DNA of 64,000 nucleotides from Trametes villosa (Eukaryota > Basidiomycota > Agaricomycetes > Polyporales > Polyporaceae). Shown here in pieces: positions 43,936-54,232 of the stretch. The stretch covers positions 1,178,001 to 1,242,000 of the forward strand of contig PUDQ02000032.1 in the NCBI GenBank assembly GCA_002964805.2. The letters run 5' to 3'. Below the pieces are notes generated by a model, which was given only the letters and a program-made list of their open reading frames with translations, searched no databases and was not told the origin of the DNA. The position numbers and the translations under genes were made by a program. Each line of letters begins with the position of its first letter. Within the stretch, counting starts at the first letter, position 1.

Positions 43936-45237
43936 CTACGCCAACGAAGGCCGATACTCCCACACACCCCCAGACCGCTCCCTCACCCTGAACCGCAAAA
44001 CCCCCCGCAAGCCAGGAAGCGCATCATGCATGTATCGCGCACACCGCGCATACTCCTCATCCCGCGCGCCCGCGAGCACGAACCAGAGCTCGTCCACGCC
44101 CGCGAGCCCCGGGCCGTCCAGTGCCCCGGGGGCGTGCGCGACGAGGTCGCGGCAGCACTCGTGCTCGGCGAGGTCGTGTGCGCGCTCGAGCGTGATGCTC
44201 CTCAGCGCCGAAGGGGAGGGGGAGGCGGCGCGGGAGGCGGCGAGGGCGGCGAGCCAGGAGGGCGCGGAGGCGCGCCATTGCGCCTTGGAGTGGCTGTATG
44301 CGCTCGACTTGACGGTGAGGCGCGCGAGGAGGGGGAAGGAGCCAGTGAGGAAGGTCGCGAGGGTCGCTGGAGAGGCGCGTGTCAGTACTTCAGTGGTTAA
44401 GCGAGGGTGTGTGGAGGCGGGGCGGGTGAGCGACTTACGGCCGCGGTCGATGTGGATCGTGAGCTCGGTGAGCGCGCTGCCGAACGCGCTCCCGAAGAGA
44501 GACACCGGGGGGACCTGGGGCGCGTCGTTAGCTGCTCGCGATGAGCGGATTATAGGTTGGGGACGTACGTAGAACCACTTGAGCTCGAGTTCCGCGAGGG
44601 TCTGGCACGCGTGGAGGTGCGCGCAGGCGGCCGACAAGCGCGCCCCTTCGCCGCCGACAGCGGCCTTCTCCTTGATCCGAGGGGAGTCGATGTGCAGCAC
44701 CGCCAGGCTGCGGCAGGACCACACCAGGTCGAGGAGCGCCCTGGTCGAGTCGAACTCACACCGCGTCAAGGCGAGAGTGGATATATGCGCGAAGAACGGG
44801 AGGCGCCGCCGGAGGAGGTGCGGCCCGACGGAGAGCGGGACGTCGCGGCAGCGGAGGAGGCGCAGCCCGGGGAACGCGTGCGCGAACAGCGTGTGCAGCC
44901 CCCGCATGAACCCCGTCGGCCCCTGCTCCGCGTCGACCGCGCCGTTGCCGCCGCGGTAGAGCGTGATGCCCGCGCTGAACGCCCGGTGCGTGCGGTACGG
45001 CGCGCGGCCGACGAGGTCGGCGAACGCGGCGAGGGGCGCGCCGGACTCGAGGATGGGGAACTTCCAGAGGAGGAGCTGGGCGCGCGGGCGCCAGGCGCGG
45101 CAGGTGAGAGCGCATGCGCAGAGGGCGCCTTGGGCGATGAACGAGCGGTGCACGGACGGCCCCTCGGCGGCGTCCCAGGCGACGAGCTCGTCCATCGTGG
45201 ATTCGCACAGCTCGATCGGGAGGCGGCATGACTCCAT
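43936..45237 (-). CDS. F-box/LRR-like protein 8, C type, inverted (391 aa spliced)
   Basis: Exons (on -) 45237-44569, 44514-44439 and 44366-43936. F-box: RLPIELCESTMDELVAWDAA and CALTCRAWRPRAQLLLWKFP. Middle: HTLFAHAFPGLRLLRCRDVP and RRRLPFFAHISTLALTRCEF. The 76-nt mini-exon reads LFGSAFGSALTELTIHI. Last exon: TLATFLTGSFPLLARLTV, HECCRDLVAHAPGALDGPG and CARYMHDALPGLRGVLRF. Both introns (54 and 72 nt) are multiples of three and stop-free, so an unspliced message would read through as 433 aa. Comparison with genes 4 and 6, and the GTACGT/GTAAGT donors, show they are introns. The coding part is unusually GC-rich. It is the only array member on -. Confidence 0.87.
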   Translation of the reverse strand: MESCRLPIELCESTMDELVAWDAAEGPSVHRSFIAQGALCACALTCRAWRPRAQLLLWKFPILESGAPLAAFADLVGRAPYRTHRAFSAGITLYRGGNGAVDAEQGPTGFMRGLHTLFAHAFPGLRLLRCRDVPLSVGPHLLRRRLPFFAHISTLALTRCEFDSTRALLDLVWSCRSLAVLHIDSPRIKEKAAVGGEGARLSAACAHLHACQTLAELELKWFYVRPQPIIRSSRAANDAPQVPPVSLFGSAFGSALTELTIHIDRGRKSLTRPASTHPRLTTEVLTRASPATLATFLTGSFPLLARLTVKSSAYSHSKAQWRASAPSWLAALAASRAASPSPSALRSITLERAHDLAEHECCRDLVAHAPGALDGPGLAGVDELWFVLAGARDEEYARCARYMHDALPGLRGVLRFRVRERSGGVWEYRPSLA

Positions 45238-45392
45238 CGAGAGCGGTCACCGTCCGTGGCGGTGGTTCGAGCGAGAGCGCTTCTATGTCGTTGCGCAGTA
45301 GCAGGGGCGGTCTCGCATCGATAATCACGAGTCGATCTGTTGTCGCGTTGTACAAGTGCAGGGGTTACTACTAAGCCCCAGCCTCCCAACTT

Positions 45393-45406
45393 CCAGCGTG
45401 AGCGAA
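45393..45406 (-). promoter_or_regulatory. Conserved element upstream of C-type gene 8
   Basis: On - TTCGCTCACGCTGG, preceded by AGCACTCC, about 156 bp before the start. It corresponds to TTGCTCACGCTTG before genes 4 and 6, with the AGCACTCC context shared with gene 4. Confidence 0.35.
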
Positions 45407-45512
45407 GGAGTGCTATCGTGCACGGAAAAGGTACGATAGTACAGCTGTCCGCGACCGACTGTAAACGTGGTGTGTAGACAGGTGACGGTGTAGGCGCAGA
45501 GCACGAGTGACG

Positions 45513-45800
45513 CTGCTGGCCACCGATCCAGCCACCGGTCCTGGCAAGCTCCTTCGAATTCCCTGGCACCCTCGACTACCTCACCGTCAAATCGAGCGCA
45601 TACAGCCACCCCGAAGCCAAATGGCGCTCCTCCGCGACCTCCTGGTTCAGCGCCATCGAAGTACTGGCGGGGGTGGATGCGGTTTGATTCGTGCTAGCGG
45701 GCGGGCTGGAGGAGGGGTATGCGCGGCGTGGGCGGTCTGTGTATGCTGTGCTGCCACCTGCCGGCCTGCGCGGGTTTGCGAGGTTAGGATGAGGGATCGG
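45513..45800 (+). pseudogene. Fossil last exon of a C-type F-box gene
   Basis: The + strand encodes LTVKSSAYSHPEAKWRSSAT followed by SWFSAI. This matches gene 8 LTVKSSAYSHSKAQWRASAP, SWLAAL. About 50 codons are then missing, and the frame continues LAGVDAV, stop, FVLAGGLEEGYARR against LAGVDELWFVLAGARDEEYARC, ending near VLPPAGLRGFARL against ALPGLRGVLRF. The internal deletion and stop mark it as dead. It points away from gene 8, so the two were once a head-to-head pair. Confidence 0.8.
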
Positions 45801-46089
45801 GAGAGGCCGGGGGTGTGCGGGAGTATCCGAGTCTCTGGCGCAGTGGTCCGCGGGCCTTCTCTGTCCGAGGCGCAGTGTCACTGCGGCCCGTCGTGCGAGC
45901 TCGTCCTACGCACGCGCTCGACGGTGTCGCACCTGTCACCGCCAGCTCTGTATATTTGCGCTCGAGTTAGTTGGGTCTGTCTGCACGCCGCTGGGGAGCG
46001 GGCTCGCTGTGCCAGTGCTGCTGTGTCTCTTCCCAGGCCTAGGGTTCGTCCACCGAGCTCCACTGCGCTCAGCGCGCGTCGCGAAGTCG

Positions 46090-46990
46090 CCGTCTTGTCT
46101 AGGGGCCCTCCGCCTTCTCTCCGCCGACGGTGCGCAGGATCGGCATCTGCCTGCGCATTAGTATGCACCCGGAGAGTAGACTGTGGTGCACAGGCGTCGT
46201 TCGGAGAACAGCCGCGCGACCCGGAGGCGGTATGACAGAGTCTCGGGAGGAGGGTCTTTTGGGGAGACATCTAGCCGCTCGCGCTCGGGCGCAGACCGCC
46301 GCGAGTGCGGCCACCTCCGGAGTGGGTAATTGCCCTCGGTCATAAGTACGCATCGCCGCGCGAGGACGCGTCGCCGCGCGACATCGCCCGCGCGTGCCGA
46401 ATGGCGTGAGCGGCGATTGTCCGCACTGGCCGCGGGGCGAGCTCGAAGGCAACCCGGGGCGTGTCCGCGACGCAAAATGGACGCGGTGCGTGGGCCGCGG
46501 GCGTGTGGTGTCGAAGAGCGTGTTGGTCGTACTTTGCCCCAGTGTGCGGCGAGCTGCGTATCCACTTGTTTGAGGTTGCGCTTCATATGCGGGAGAGTTG
46601 GAGAGAAATGAGAGGATGACTCACGGTATGACGCGGGCGGTTGGGCTGCTCTGCGGGCTAGAGCCGCAGCGTACGATCGCGTGCATGACCGCCCGGGGGA
46701 GAGCCGCAGCTAGGTTCCGCATGTCAGTGTACTCAAGGCGGGGCATGTCGACGCTTGGACGGCGCAGTCTCGTCCGGGTGCCCGTCCCTGTATGGATCCG
46801 CGACGTATTACGCTGCTCGTACTGGAGATCGGAGGCCGGCGGACGAGGCAGTGGAGAGAGAGCCTAGTAGGGGGAGAGGTTGTAAGCACGCCGGTGCCCG
46901 TGGCAGAACGAGGCGCGGGGTGTTCCGGGAGGTCTCGGCAGATCGGGGCGCAGCTGTACGCCGCGGAGCGAGCGAATGGACGGTTTGCGA
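46090..46990 (-). repeat. Repeat family R, copy 5 (behind the fossil F-box exon)
   Basis: On - this shares CTTCGACACCACACGCCC and GCACGCGCGGGCGA with copy 2 (31.5-31.6 kb), and GACGCCTGTGCACCACAGTC-type sequence with copies 1 and 3. Its position and orientation relative to the F-box fossil are the same as copy 1 to gene 4 and copy 2 to gene 6. Confidence 0.55.
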
Positions 46991-46999
46991 GGGGGTGGG

Positions 47000-49900
47000 C
47001 CTTGAAGCTTGAAGGTGAGTAGGAGGCGCGAGCGGCGTACGACTCGATGCGGTCGAGACTGACCAGATGCGCCAGGGAACGGAACACAGTCGGATGAGGA
47101 TAGGCAGGAGGAGAGGCCCGTTGTCGCGGCACGCTGGGGGCCGGGGATGGCTACCCCTTGTCCTACTCTGTCTCTCCGGCCGTGGCCGACCTCCGGGGCG
47201 GATCGTCGTGCGCCCGAGCGATGTATTCGTGCGGGAACGGCGAGCATCATGTTCTTCCGGACGGCGGTTGGAGTACGCACGGCCGCCTTGTGAGTTGTGG
47301 GTGGCCGGTGACTGGCCAGGCCGTTCTGCGCGGGGCGGACAACGTTGATTAACGATGAGGGCGGGTGCACGGAGAGCGGGCGCGAGGCGCGAGGCAAGCC
47401 CGGATGCATAGTTAGCTCTGCTGAGGATGTCTGAGCATTGTGGACTTGGAGCTTTGGCGAGGCGGGCGGACTTACCTGCTTGTGCTGTGGACGCACGCGT
47501 TGGCTTCCGCTGGGCTCAGCCCCTTCTCCGAGTCGGGTTCGCGGAGGATGGGGTGCAGTATGCGGTGTGCGGCAAGCAGAGGCCAGAGAGTGTCGCTAAC
47601 CGAGCCAGGTTGGTTCCGAGTCGGTGATCAGAAATGGACTGAGAAAGATACAGATATGGGTAGCAGGAGCGTGGGCGGGTTATCGCGGCACGCCGCCGTC
47701 TTCTCACCCCCGGGAGCGTCGGGCACGTCTAATCGAGCGGCTGCTGCAGTGGGGACGGGCGAGCCTGGGCGGATGAGCAGACTGCCCCGCGCGTGGCAGA
47801 AACCGTTGCTTGGCGAGAACTCTCACGCACGTTGATCCAGCTCAGAGCGGCCCGTCACGCATAACCATCTTTTCTGCAGATAATTGAGCAGTGTGAACTG
47901 GGAGCTCGAACCAGATGCTTACCTCGTCGGACTGAGGGCGCAGGCTCATGCTTTCTCCCAGTCATCCTTTGCTCCGTCGGAGAAGGCGTAACGCATGCAG
48001 CCTGCGGAAGGCTGATGCCACTGAACGGGCCGCAGGTACTATGCCCAGACTGTGGCTTGGGATGGGCGAGGTTCGAGGAGACTCGGAGGCGGGGTCGTCC
48101 AGGCACGCGCAGAGCCGGACCAGGGGCGGGGGAGGCAAGAGCGGGCTGTCAACTGGGTGCTCCGGCTGTATATCCCGCATTCGAGGTCGCGGCGTAGCAT
48201 TCGCTCATCGCCCTGCCGTTGCGTCGTCGTGAGTTATAGCGGTAATGTCAAGGGCGGAGAACTTGCACCCACGAGTCCCACTTTTCGCCGGGGGGTTGCA
48301 GCGTGATTCGCACCCTGTACACAACGCGCATCTATCGTGGACGGCGATGTCGACTCCAGATGCATAGCCTATGGAGACGGAGGCTTGAAGCTGATGAGGG
48401 CGGCATTGCATAGATGAGGATAATTCTGTCTATGCCCTAGACCGGTGCTAGACATCCATGAAGACGCACCGCGCTGAGCCTGGATGTTTCACCGCTGCGC
48501 TGGAGTACGTGACAAGCAATACCCTCGGATTTGTGGGATGCTGAACATAGCACAGAGCAGTCCGGAGGTGCCAGGGGTGGCGTACGCGCCAATGCGGCTG
48601 ATATGTGGCGATCCGCGGGGGCCATAACGAGGGCCAGTCCGCAAACTGGATGGGTAGGAGCGCCCGCGCCGTGAGAGCGGGCGGATCGCCGACTGCGGGT
48701 GTATAGCCTGTAGGGGCACCCGGGGATGGCGGCGTGCCGCGTCGTGCGCACTCGGCACTAGTACTCGGCGTTCAGCGTTCAGCACTTTGCACCGGGCGGA
48801 GTGTCGTGTCCGCGCCAGGACCCGGGGGGTCAAACCTTGTGTCTGCGGTGGTGTTCGGTCTGTGTGGATGGGCCTGAGGAGCGCGGATCGTGCGCCGCCG
48901 CAGTGGGAGCCAATCCTTTGGACGTGGGCTAGACTGCGTAGTGAGTGCTTCCGAGGGTGGATACTAAGAATGGCATTCCGGAGGCCCGGGTACCATGATG
49001 GCAGCGCACAAATGGCACAAATGTTGAGGACGTTGGCGAAAGTACCGAATTGGTAGCGGTAAGACTCGCTACAAATTCGCCTAGAATAAGCAGTGTAAAT
49101 GCAAGCACAGCGCGTAGAGCAATATTACATGGGACTTACGTACGACCGAGGGGGAGGATGCCGCCGGAGGGTGAGTAGGAGAGAAGTCGGGATGATGATG
49201 GGGAAGAAGCAGAGGCGCGATCAATGTCCGCAGGGCTGCCCTGGGCGAAGCGCAGAGGCTAAAGCATATTCGGACCGCCGGACAGGGGCGGTCGTCAGTA
49301 GGACGGCAGTTCGCAGTCCGCCGGCGTTCAATTCTGCGATGAGGGGTGAGCGCTGCGTAGTGGGGCCGGTTGGATCGGGGTTCTGGACATACCTGCAAAG
49401 TAGACATAACGCGGTTCGTATGTCAGCTTCCCGAGATGTAGCTGGTTCGCACCTACAGGTGTTGGATGAGGTGGTGGGGAACCGGCGTTGGATGATGTTG
49501 TCGCGATTCACAAGAATAACTGCGTTGCTCCTTCCCGCCCGGGGTTGCTTCAACTGGATACACGCCGTATTATTGCTATGTTTTGCGCAGCAAGATCTTT
49601 GAAAGGGAGCTTGTGATACAGGTATGATCAAAAACAGCGCGGGCGAAGACAGATGGCGGCTGGGATCATCGTCGTCGCTCCGAAACCTGCGCTGGGCATC
49701 GCACCGTGACGAAGCTGTGACCGGAAAGCGCCGACAGGTTTGGGGAGACGACCACCCGAACGCCCTCCCCCACAACCACTCCAACCATCTCTCGACCAAA
49801 TACCACAACTTAAATTCGGCCGGTATGTCCTTCTGTCTGTTTTGTGGTATGGTGTCGTCGACAACCTCCTCCAGGATCAAAGCTCACTCTTGTGACATCG

Positions 49901-50350
49901 CCGGCGTGCAGTGCCAGCGTCCAGCGTCCCCGCCCATCCGTTGAATCAGCGCGAGTCACGTCTGGCGCCGCGAAACATGCGCGCGCAGTTTCCGACATAT
50001 CGCCCGCGAGGGCCTATACGAGCGGCACAAGGGGCTGTGAAGATCCCGAACGCGCCACCCTGCGTCAATCTCTTGCGCGGCCGTCTATCCGGTCGATGCT
50101 AGCTGCGACTCCGATGCCGATCGGTGAGTTGGGTGTGCGTACTCATTTCAGGACGAGAGGCATGTCGCTGAACCTCCGTCTGTAGTAGTATAGTGGAGCA
50201 GCATCTCTGTTTAATCTGAAGGGCTACGTACCATCGATAAATGACTAGCCTGCTCACCACCGCGGCGCTTCAACATTTCGACAGAACTGTTGCGGCATTG
50301 CTAATCATACGCAGTGATTAGCAAGGCGGCTTCCCAAGGCGGCTCCCATG
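47000..50350. other. Gene-poor interval
   Basis: No supported gene. The longest frames (49221-49880 on -, 219 aa; 47427-47835 on +) show no domain and no splice support. A 26-bp string at 48767-48792 resembles the end of metallothionein A (see findings) but the similarity stops there. Confidence 0.45.
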
Positions 50351-50713
50351 AATGCGCACCAGCTTGCGCACGAACGTAGCGTTGCCTAGGTACGTCCGGG
50401 CCCGGACTGCGAGCCGTCTCCACCCTCCCATTTGCAAACTCGCACCCTCAATGCTCACTTGCACCTGCGTTTCAGCCCGTCGCTGCGATCGCTTTGTGGG
50501 GTTCCTGGCAGTGAAGTGTCCCGCTCAAACGCGACCCGGCCCATGACGCCAACGCCCAGGCCAGTGCGCCCCCGGCGGCCCAGTTCCTGATTCTGTCCCC
50601 GGCGCCCCCGATGCGGTCGGGGACCCTGTCCCTCGAGGGCTCATATACCTGCACTTCTGGACGAGAGAAGCCTCACACCTCCACACCAACCCGCCTGTGC
50701 CTGCCTGCCCACC

Positions 50714-51827
50714 ATGAACACGACAATGGCGGCACCCTCCTTCCTCGACCAGCACCAGCTGCAGTACCTCGCCTCGCACACGCCCATCTATTACACCCCG
50801 CGCTCGTCGATCATCGACGGCGTGCCGGACCAGATCCTCGCGCTCGCCGCGCCCGTCGTCGGCTACTGGCTCCTCAGCGGCTTCTTCCACCTCCTCGACG
50901 TCTACAAGTGGGCGTGGGCGGAGAAGTACCGCATCCACGAGAGCGCGGAGGTCACGTCCCGCAACCTCGTCTCGCGCGGCCAGGTGCTGCGCGAGGTCAT
51001 CCTCCAGCAGGTCATCCAGACCGGCATGGGCCTCGTGTGGATCGAGCCTGCGCCTGCGGGCGCGGCGGTCGACCATGTTGCGGCTATGCTCAGGCTCGCG
51101 GGCCCGATGGCGTCTGTGGTGCAGTGGGTGCTTGGCCCTGAGCTCGGCGAGCAGCTGCTCGCGACCCGCGGTGCGATTGGCCTCTACTCGCTCTACTGGT
51201 GGGCGATCCCCGTCGCGAAGTTCTTCATCGGCATGTACGTCCTCTTCCCTTCTTTCCCGTACCTTCTGTCGATCTCGAGCTCACTCGCCGCTCTTCTGCA
51301 GCTTCGTGATCGACTCGTGGCAGTACTTCCTGCACCGCGCGCTGCACATGAACACGTGGCTGTACAAGACGTTCCACGCGCAGCACCACCGGCTCTACGT
51401 CCCGTACGCGTACGGCACGCTCTACAACCACCCCGTCGAGGGCTTCCTGATGGACACGCTGGGCGCACTCGTCGCGGAGCGCGCGGCGCAGCTCACGATG
51501 CGCGAGGCGACGCTGCTGTTCGTCGTCGCGACGCTCAAGGCCGTCAACGTCCACTGCGGGTACAACTTCCCGTGGGACCCGCTCCAGATCATGACGCAAA
51601 ACAACGCGGACTACCATGATATCCACCACCAGGTGCGTCTGCGTGCCTCTAACCACCTCTCTCCGAGTCGTCACTGACTTCTATCTGTGCAGGCGATCGG
51701 CATCAAGTCGAACTTCGCCCAGCCGTTCTTCATCCACTGGGACACCATCCTCGGCACGCACATGTCCCGCAAGGACATCGAGCGCCGGCGCGCGGAGCAG
51801 AAGGAGAAGCTCAGCAAGGTCGAGTAA
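50714..51827 (+). CDS. SUR2: Sphinganine C4-hydroxylase (328 aa, 3 exons)
   Basis: Exons 50714-51234, 51302-51632 and 51693-51827. This belongs to the fatty acid hydroxylase superfamily. It hydroxylates C4 of dihydrosphingosine to make phytosphingosine, in the ER membrane, using a di-iron centre, O2 and cytochrome b5. The three histidine boxes are all present: HRALH (185-189), HAQHH (199-203) and HDIHH (279-283). The context WQYFLHRALHMNTWLYKTFH and the C-terminal FFIHWDTILGTHMSR are typical of the yeast Sur2 group. Length fits (yeast protein 349 aa). Hydrophobic segments precede the first box. Introns are 67 and 60 nt. A TATA-like CATATAC lies about 70 bp before the ATG. The coding sequence is strongly C/G-biased at third positions, as in well-expressed basidiomycete genes. 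Confidence 0.95.
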
Positions 51828-54232
51828 ACGCCCTCCCTGCCCCATCCGACCCCCCACAAAGATCTGTACTACCGACTGTACGCGTTTCACGCACCGCACC
51901 GCCCGCCCCTCCTTCATCTGTTTCGAGATTAAGTTATCCATTTGCTGCTAGCGTAGCTACGTGTACTAATAGTACTAAGTACGACTACTGACCTGTACGG
52001 CGCTGCGTCGCGACTATCCTACACCCTCATTGCTGAGCGTTTGTCGAGCTCGCTCTGTCGACGTATCACTCTCCTTAGATCTATCTCTATCTCCTCATCT
52101 TACTCATTTTACTATCACTAGAAAATACTATGTATTCAACTTGACATCTGTAGGTGTGTGCATGCGAGGCTCGAACGCAGCGGCCTCCGCCACACATACA
52201 CACGCGCGCCCTCGGCAAATTCCGGACGTCCTCTCGCCGTGACTACGATGTCCGCCTCAAGCTCGCTGCTTCGCTCAGTCACGGGCATCAACTGGGTTGA
52301 GGCACTCTGGCTTCCTCTCCGAAACTGCACGCCTTTTGATAGGTACAGCAGCCTCCGGTGGTGATGCATGCCGGGAGAGCTGCTCGGACGCACCGGAGGT
52401 TGCTATCGACAGTTCCGCCCACGCACTCTGACACTGACAGGTGAGTGCACGTCGCATCTCCGAGTGAATAGGCTACATACGCGCTCACTAGTCTCTGCGC
52501 TTCGCCCACCGCCGAAGGCCAATCTGTCGCCTTCAATCATAACTCTACCTCTCCTAGATCAGCGACTGTGCGGGGATAGTCGCACAGCGTCATGGTAGCG
52601 CGTACGCCCGGGCTCACCTATTTGTCTGTTCCGGTGGGTGCGGCGCGACGCGCGTTTTTTTTTGATCATCTTCATCTAACAAGTTCACTATGCTAGCGGT
52701 GAACCTGCTACTATGCGCTCGAGAGCCACCCGCCGACGCTCCCCACCTCAAGTCCCCGCCTCGGGAGCGGACGTGCCTGTCAGCCCTAGCCCGGCTGCGC
52801 TCGGTGGATTGACTCCCGGAAGTCAAGGCCGTAACGCTCGACTCGCTTCCGGGATCCTAGTACGCCACCGCAGAGCTGTCAGGGTTCCTAGTGCAGTCAA
52901 GGGCTCTCACCCTAAGGTGCGGACGCACCACACCGGCCCACGCAAGTGCCACATTGAGTCAAGCTATACGGCCCGCTGCGGCCTGCGATCTGCTCGCTCT
53001 TGCGGAGCCTCGGATGGGCGATGGGTTCCCCTTCCTGTGGATCGCCACATATCAGGCGTAGTGCGCTACACCGCGTGTCGAATCTGTGTGCTATGCTTAT
53101 CACCCTCTCCCCTTCGGGCTCTATCAGCTAGGCCGCCCAGCGCATCGACGAAACACCCATCGGTATGCTCAGTACTAAGTATTCCGTATGTCATACCGCG
53201 CCAGTTCGACGCGGGCGCGAGTATTCGGCGTCGCAGGGTCCCTCGTCGTCAACCGCTCGGGCGGCCGATGCATCACTCATCCCCATCCACCTTGCGACAG
53301 ATAGTAGGCGCGAGAGACATGGCGCGTAGGTTTCGGAGGCGTAAGAGTCCGCTCGACGCCCTAAAATGTAAGTGCGTGCTATTCCCTTCTAGTTGAGATG
53401 CTACTGATGCTCGTGGTAACGCTGCGGTCAGTCCTCGGTCGAACGGCGCTGCCTTGAAAGCGCGCGCGCGTTGCTGCGTGAATGTTGCGAATGTGGTTAG
53501 CAGGGTTTTCCGTGCTATGCCGCGCGCCGCATGCCTACTTTGAGCTCTTAGCCCTCAGCTCAGAGATGAGTTTCGGTTCATGACTACGTGCCAGCCCGTG
53601 GTGTGTGCCTCACCATGTATGTGAGTGGCTTCCTCCTGTACATCGCGTACTCACTCGCTCTTTGTCAAGGTCCCTCTTTGACTCTGACTGAGAAACGGCG
53701 AGATGGAGAGACGTTACTCACCTCTCCGGAGAGCATTGTATAAGGCTTAACACGCAAATGAGCGGCCGAATCTTAGCCCCACACACTTGTTGGTGAGCTT
53801 GCTCCGCATACTACGCAACCGACGATGCGGTTTTTAGCATCCAACGCCCCCCGTGGAGCGGAAAAGCAGTCGTACCAACCTCTAGTCATTCTGCCAACAC
53901 CGTTGTCGACATGTTGGGTGCGTTGACCCCGAGCCAGCAGGGAGTATGCACTAGTAACATCCGAGTCAACCTTTGAAACCCGAAGGGGCATGCTCGAACT
54001 GTTGTGCTCGGGATATGATCGCTTGTGCATATGGAATGAGTGTATTCTGCGACGATAGGAGCATAGACGCCTCCATTGGGAGGACTTGACGATACAAATA
54101 CAAGTACAACAACAGATGAGTGACTTACCTAAGGCTACAGTACGCAAACCAAAACACTCAACAGCACGACGAGGATCCCAGCCTCGCCGCCCCAACCCTT
54201 CCTGTCCCTCACTCTTGCTGACTCCATCGCCC
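51828..54232. other. Intergenic region between SUR2 and the Pro/Ser-rich gene
   Basis: The first about 150 bp are SUR2 3' flank. A plus-strand frame at 52713-53396 (227 aa) is Arg/Ser-rich, starts with ATGCGCTCGAGAGCC and ends next to a GTAAGT donor-like site. It has no recognisable motif, so I do not call it a gene. I see no repeats shared with the F-box array. Confidence 0.45.

Noticed and set aside
44557..45231. 224-aa frame on + opposite gene 8
   Set aside because: Antisense shadow of the F-box gene, made possible by its high third-position GC.
49221..49880. 219-aa frame on -
   Set aside because: The first 50 residues look protein-like, but there is no recognisable family and the opposite strand is also open; insufficient support.
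52150..52200. TTCGAGCCTC string on - resembling a tRNA T-arm
   Set aside because: The five-base T stem does not pair and no acceptor or anticodon arm can be drawn around it.
52713..53396. 227-aa Arg/Ser-rich frame on +
   Set aside because: Low-complexity translation of GC-rich DNA without motif; the adjacent GTAAGT alone is not enough to call a gene.
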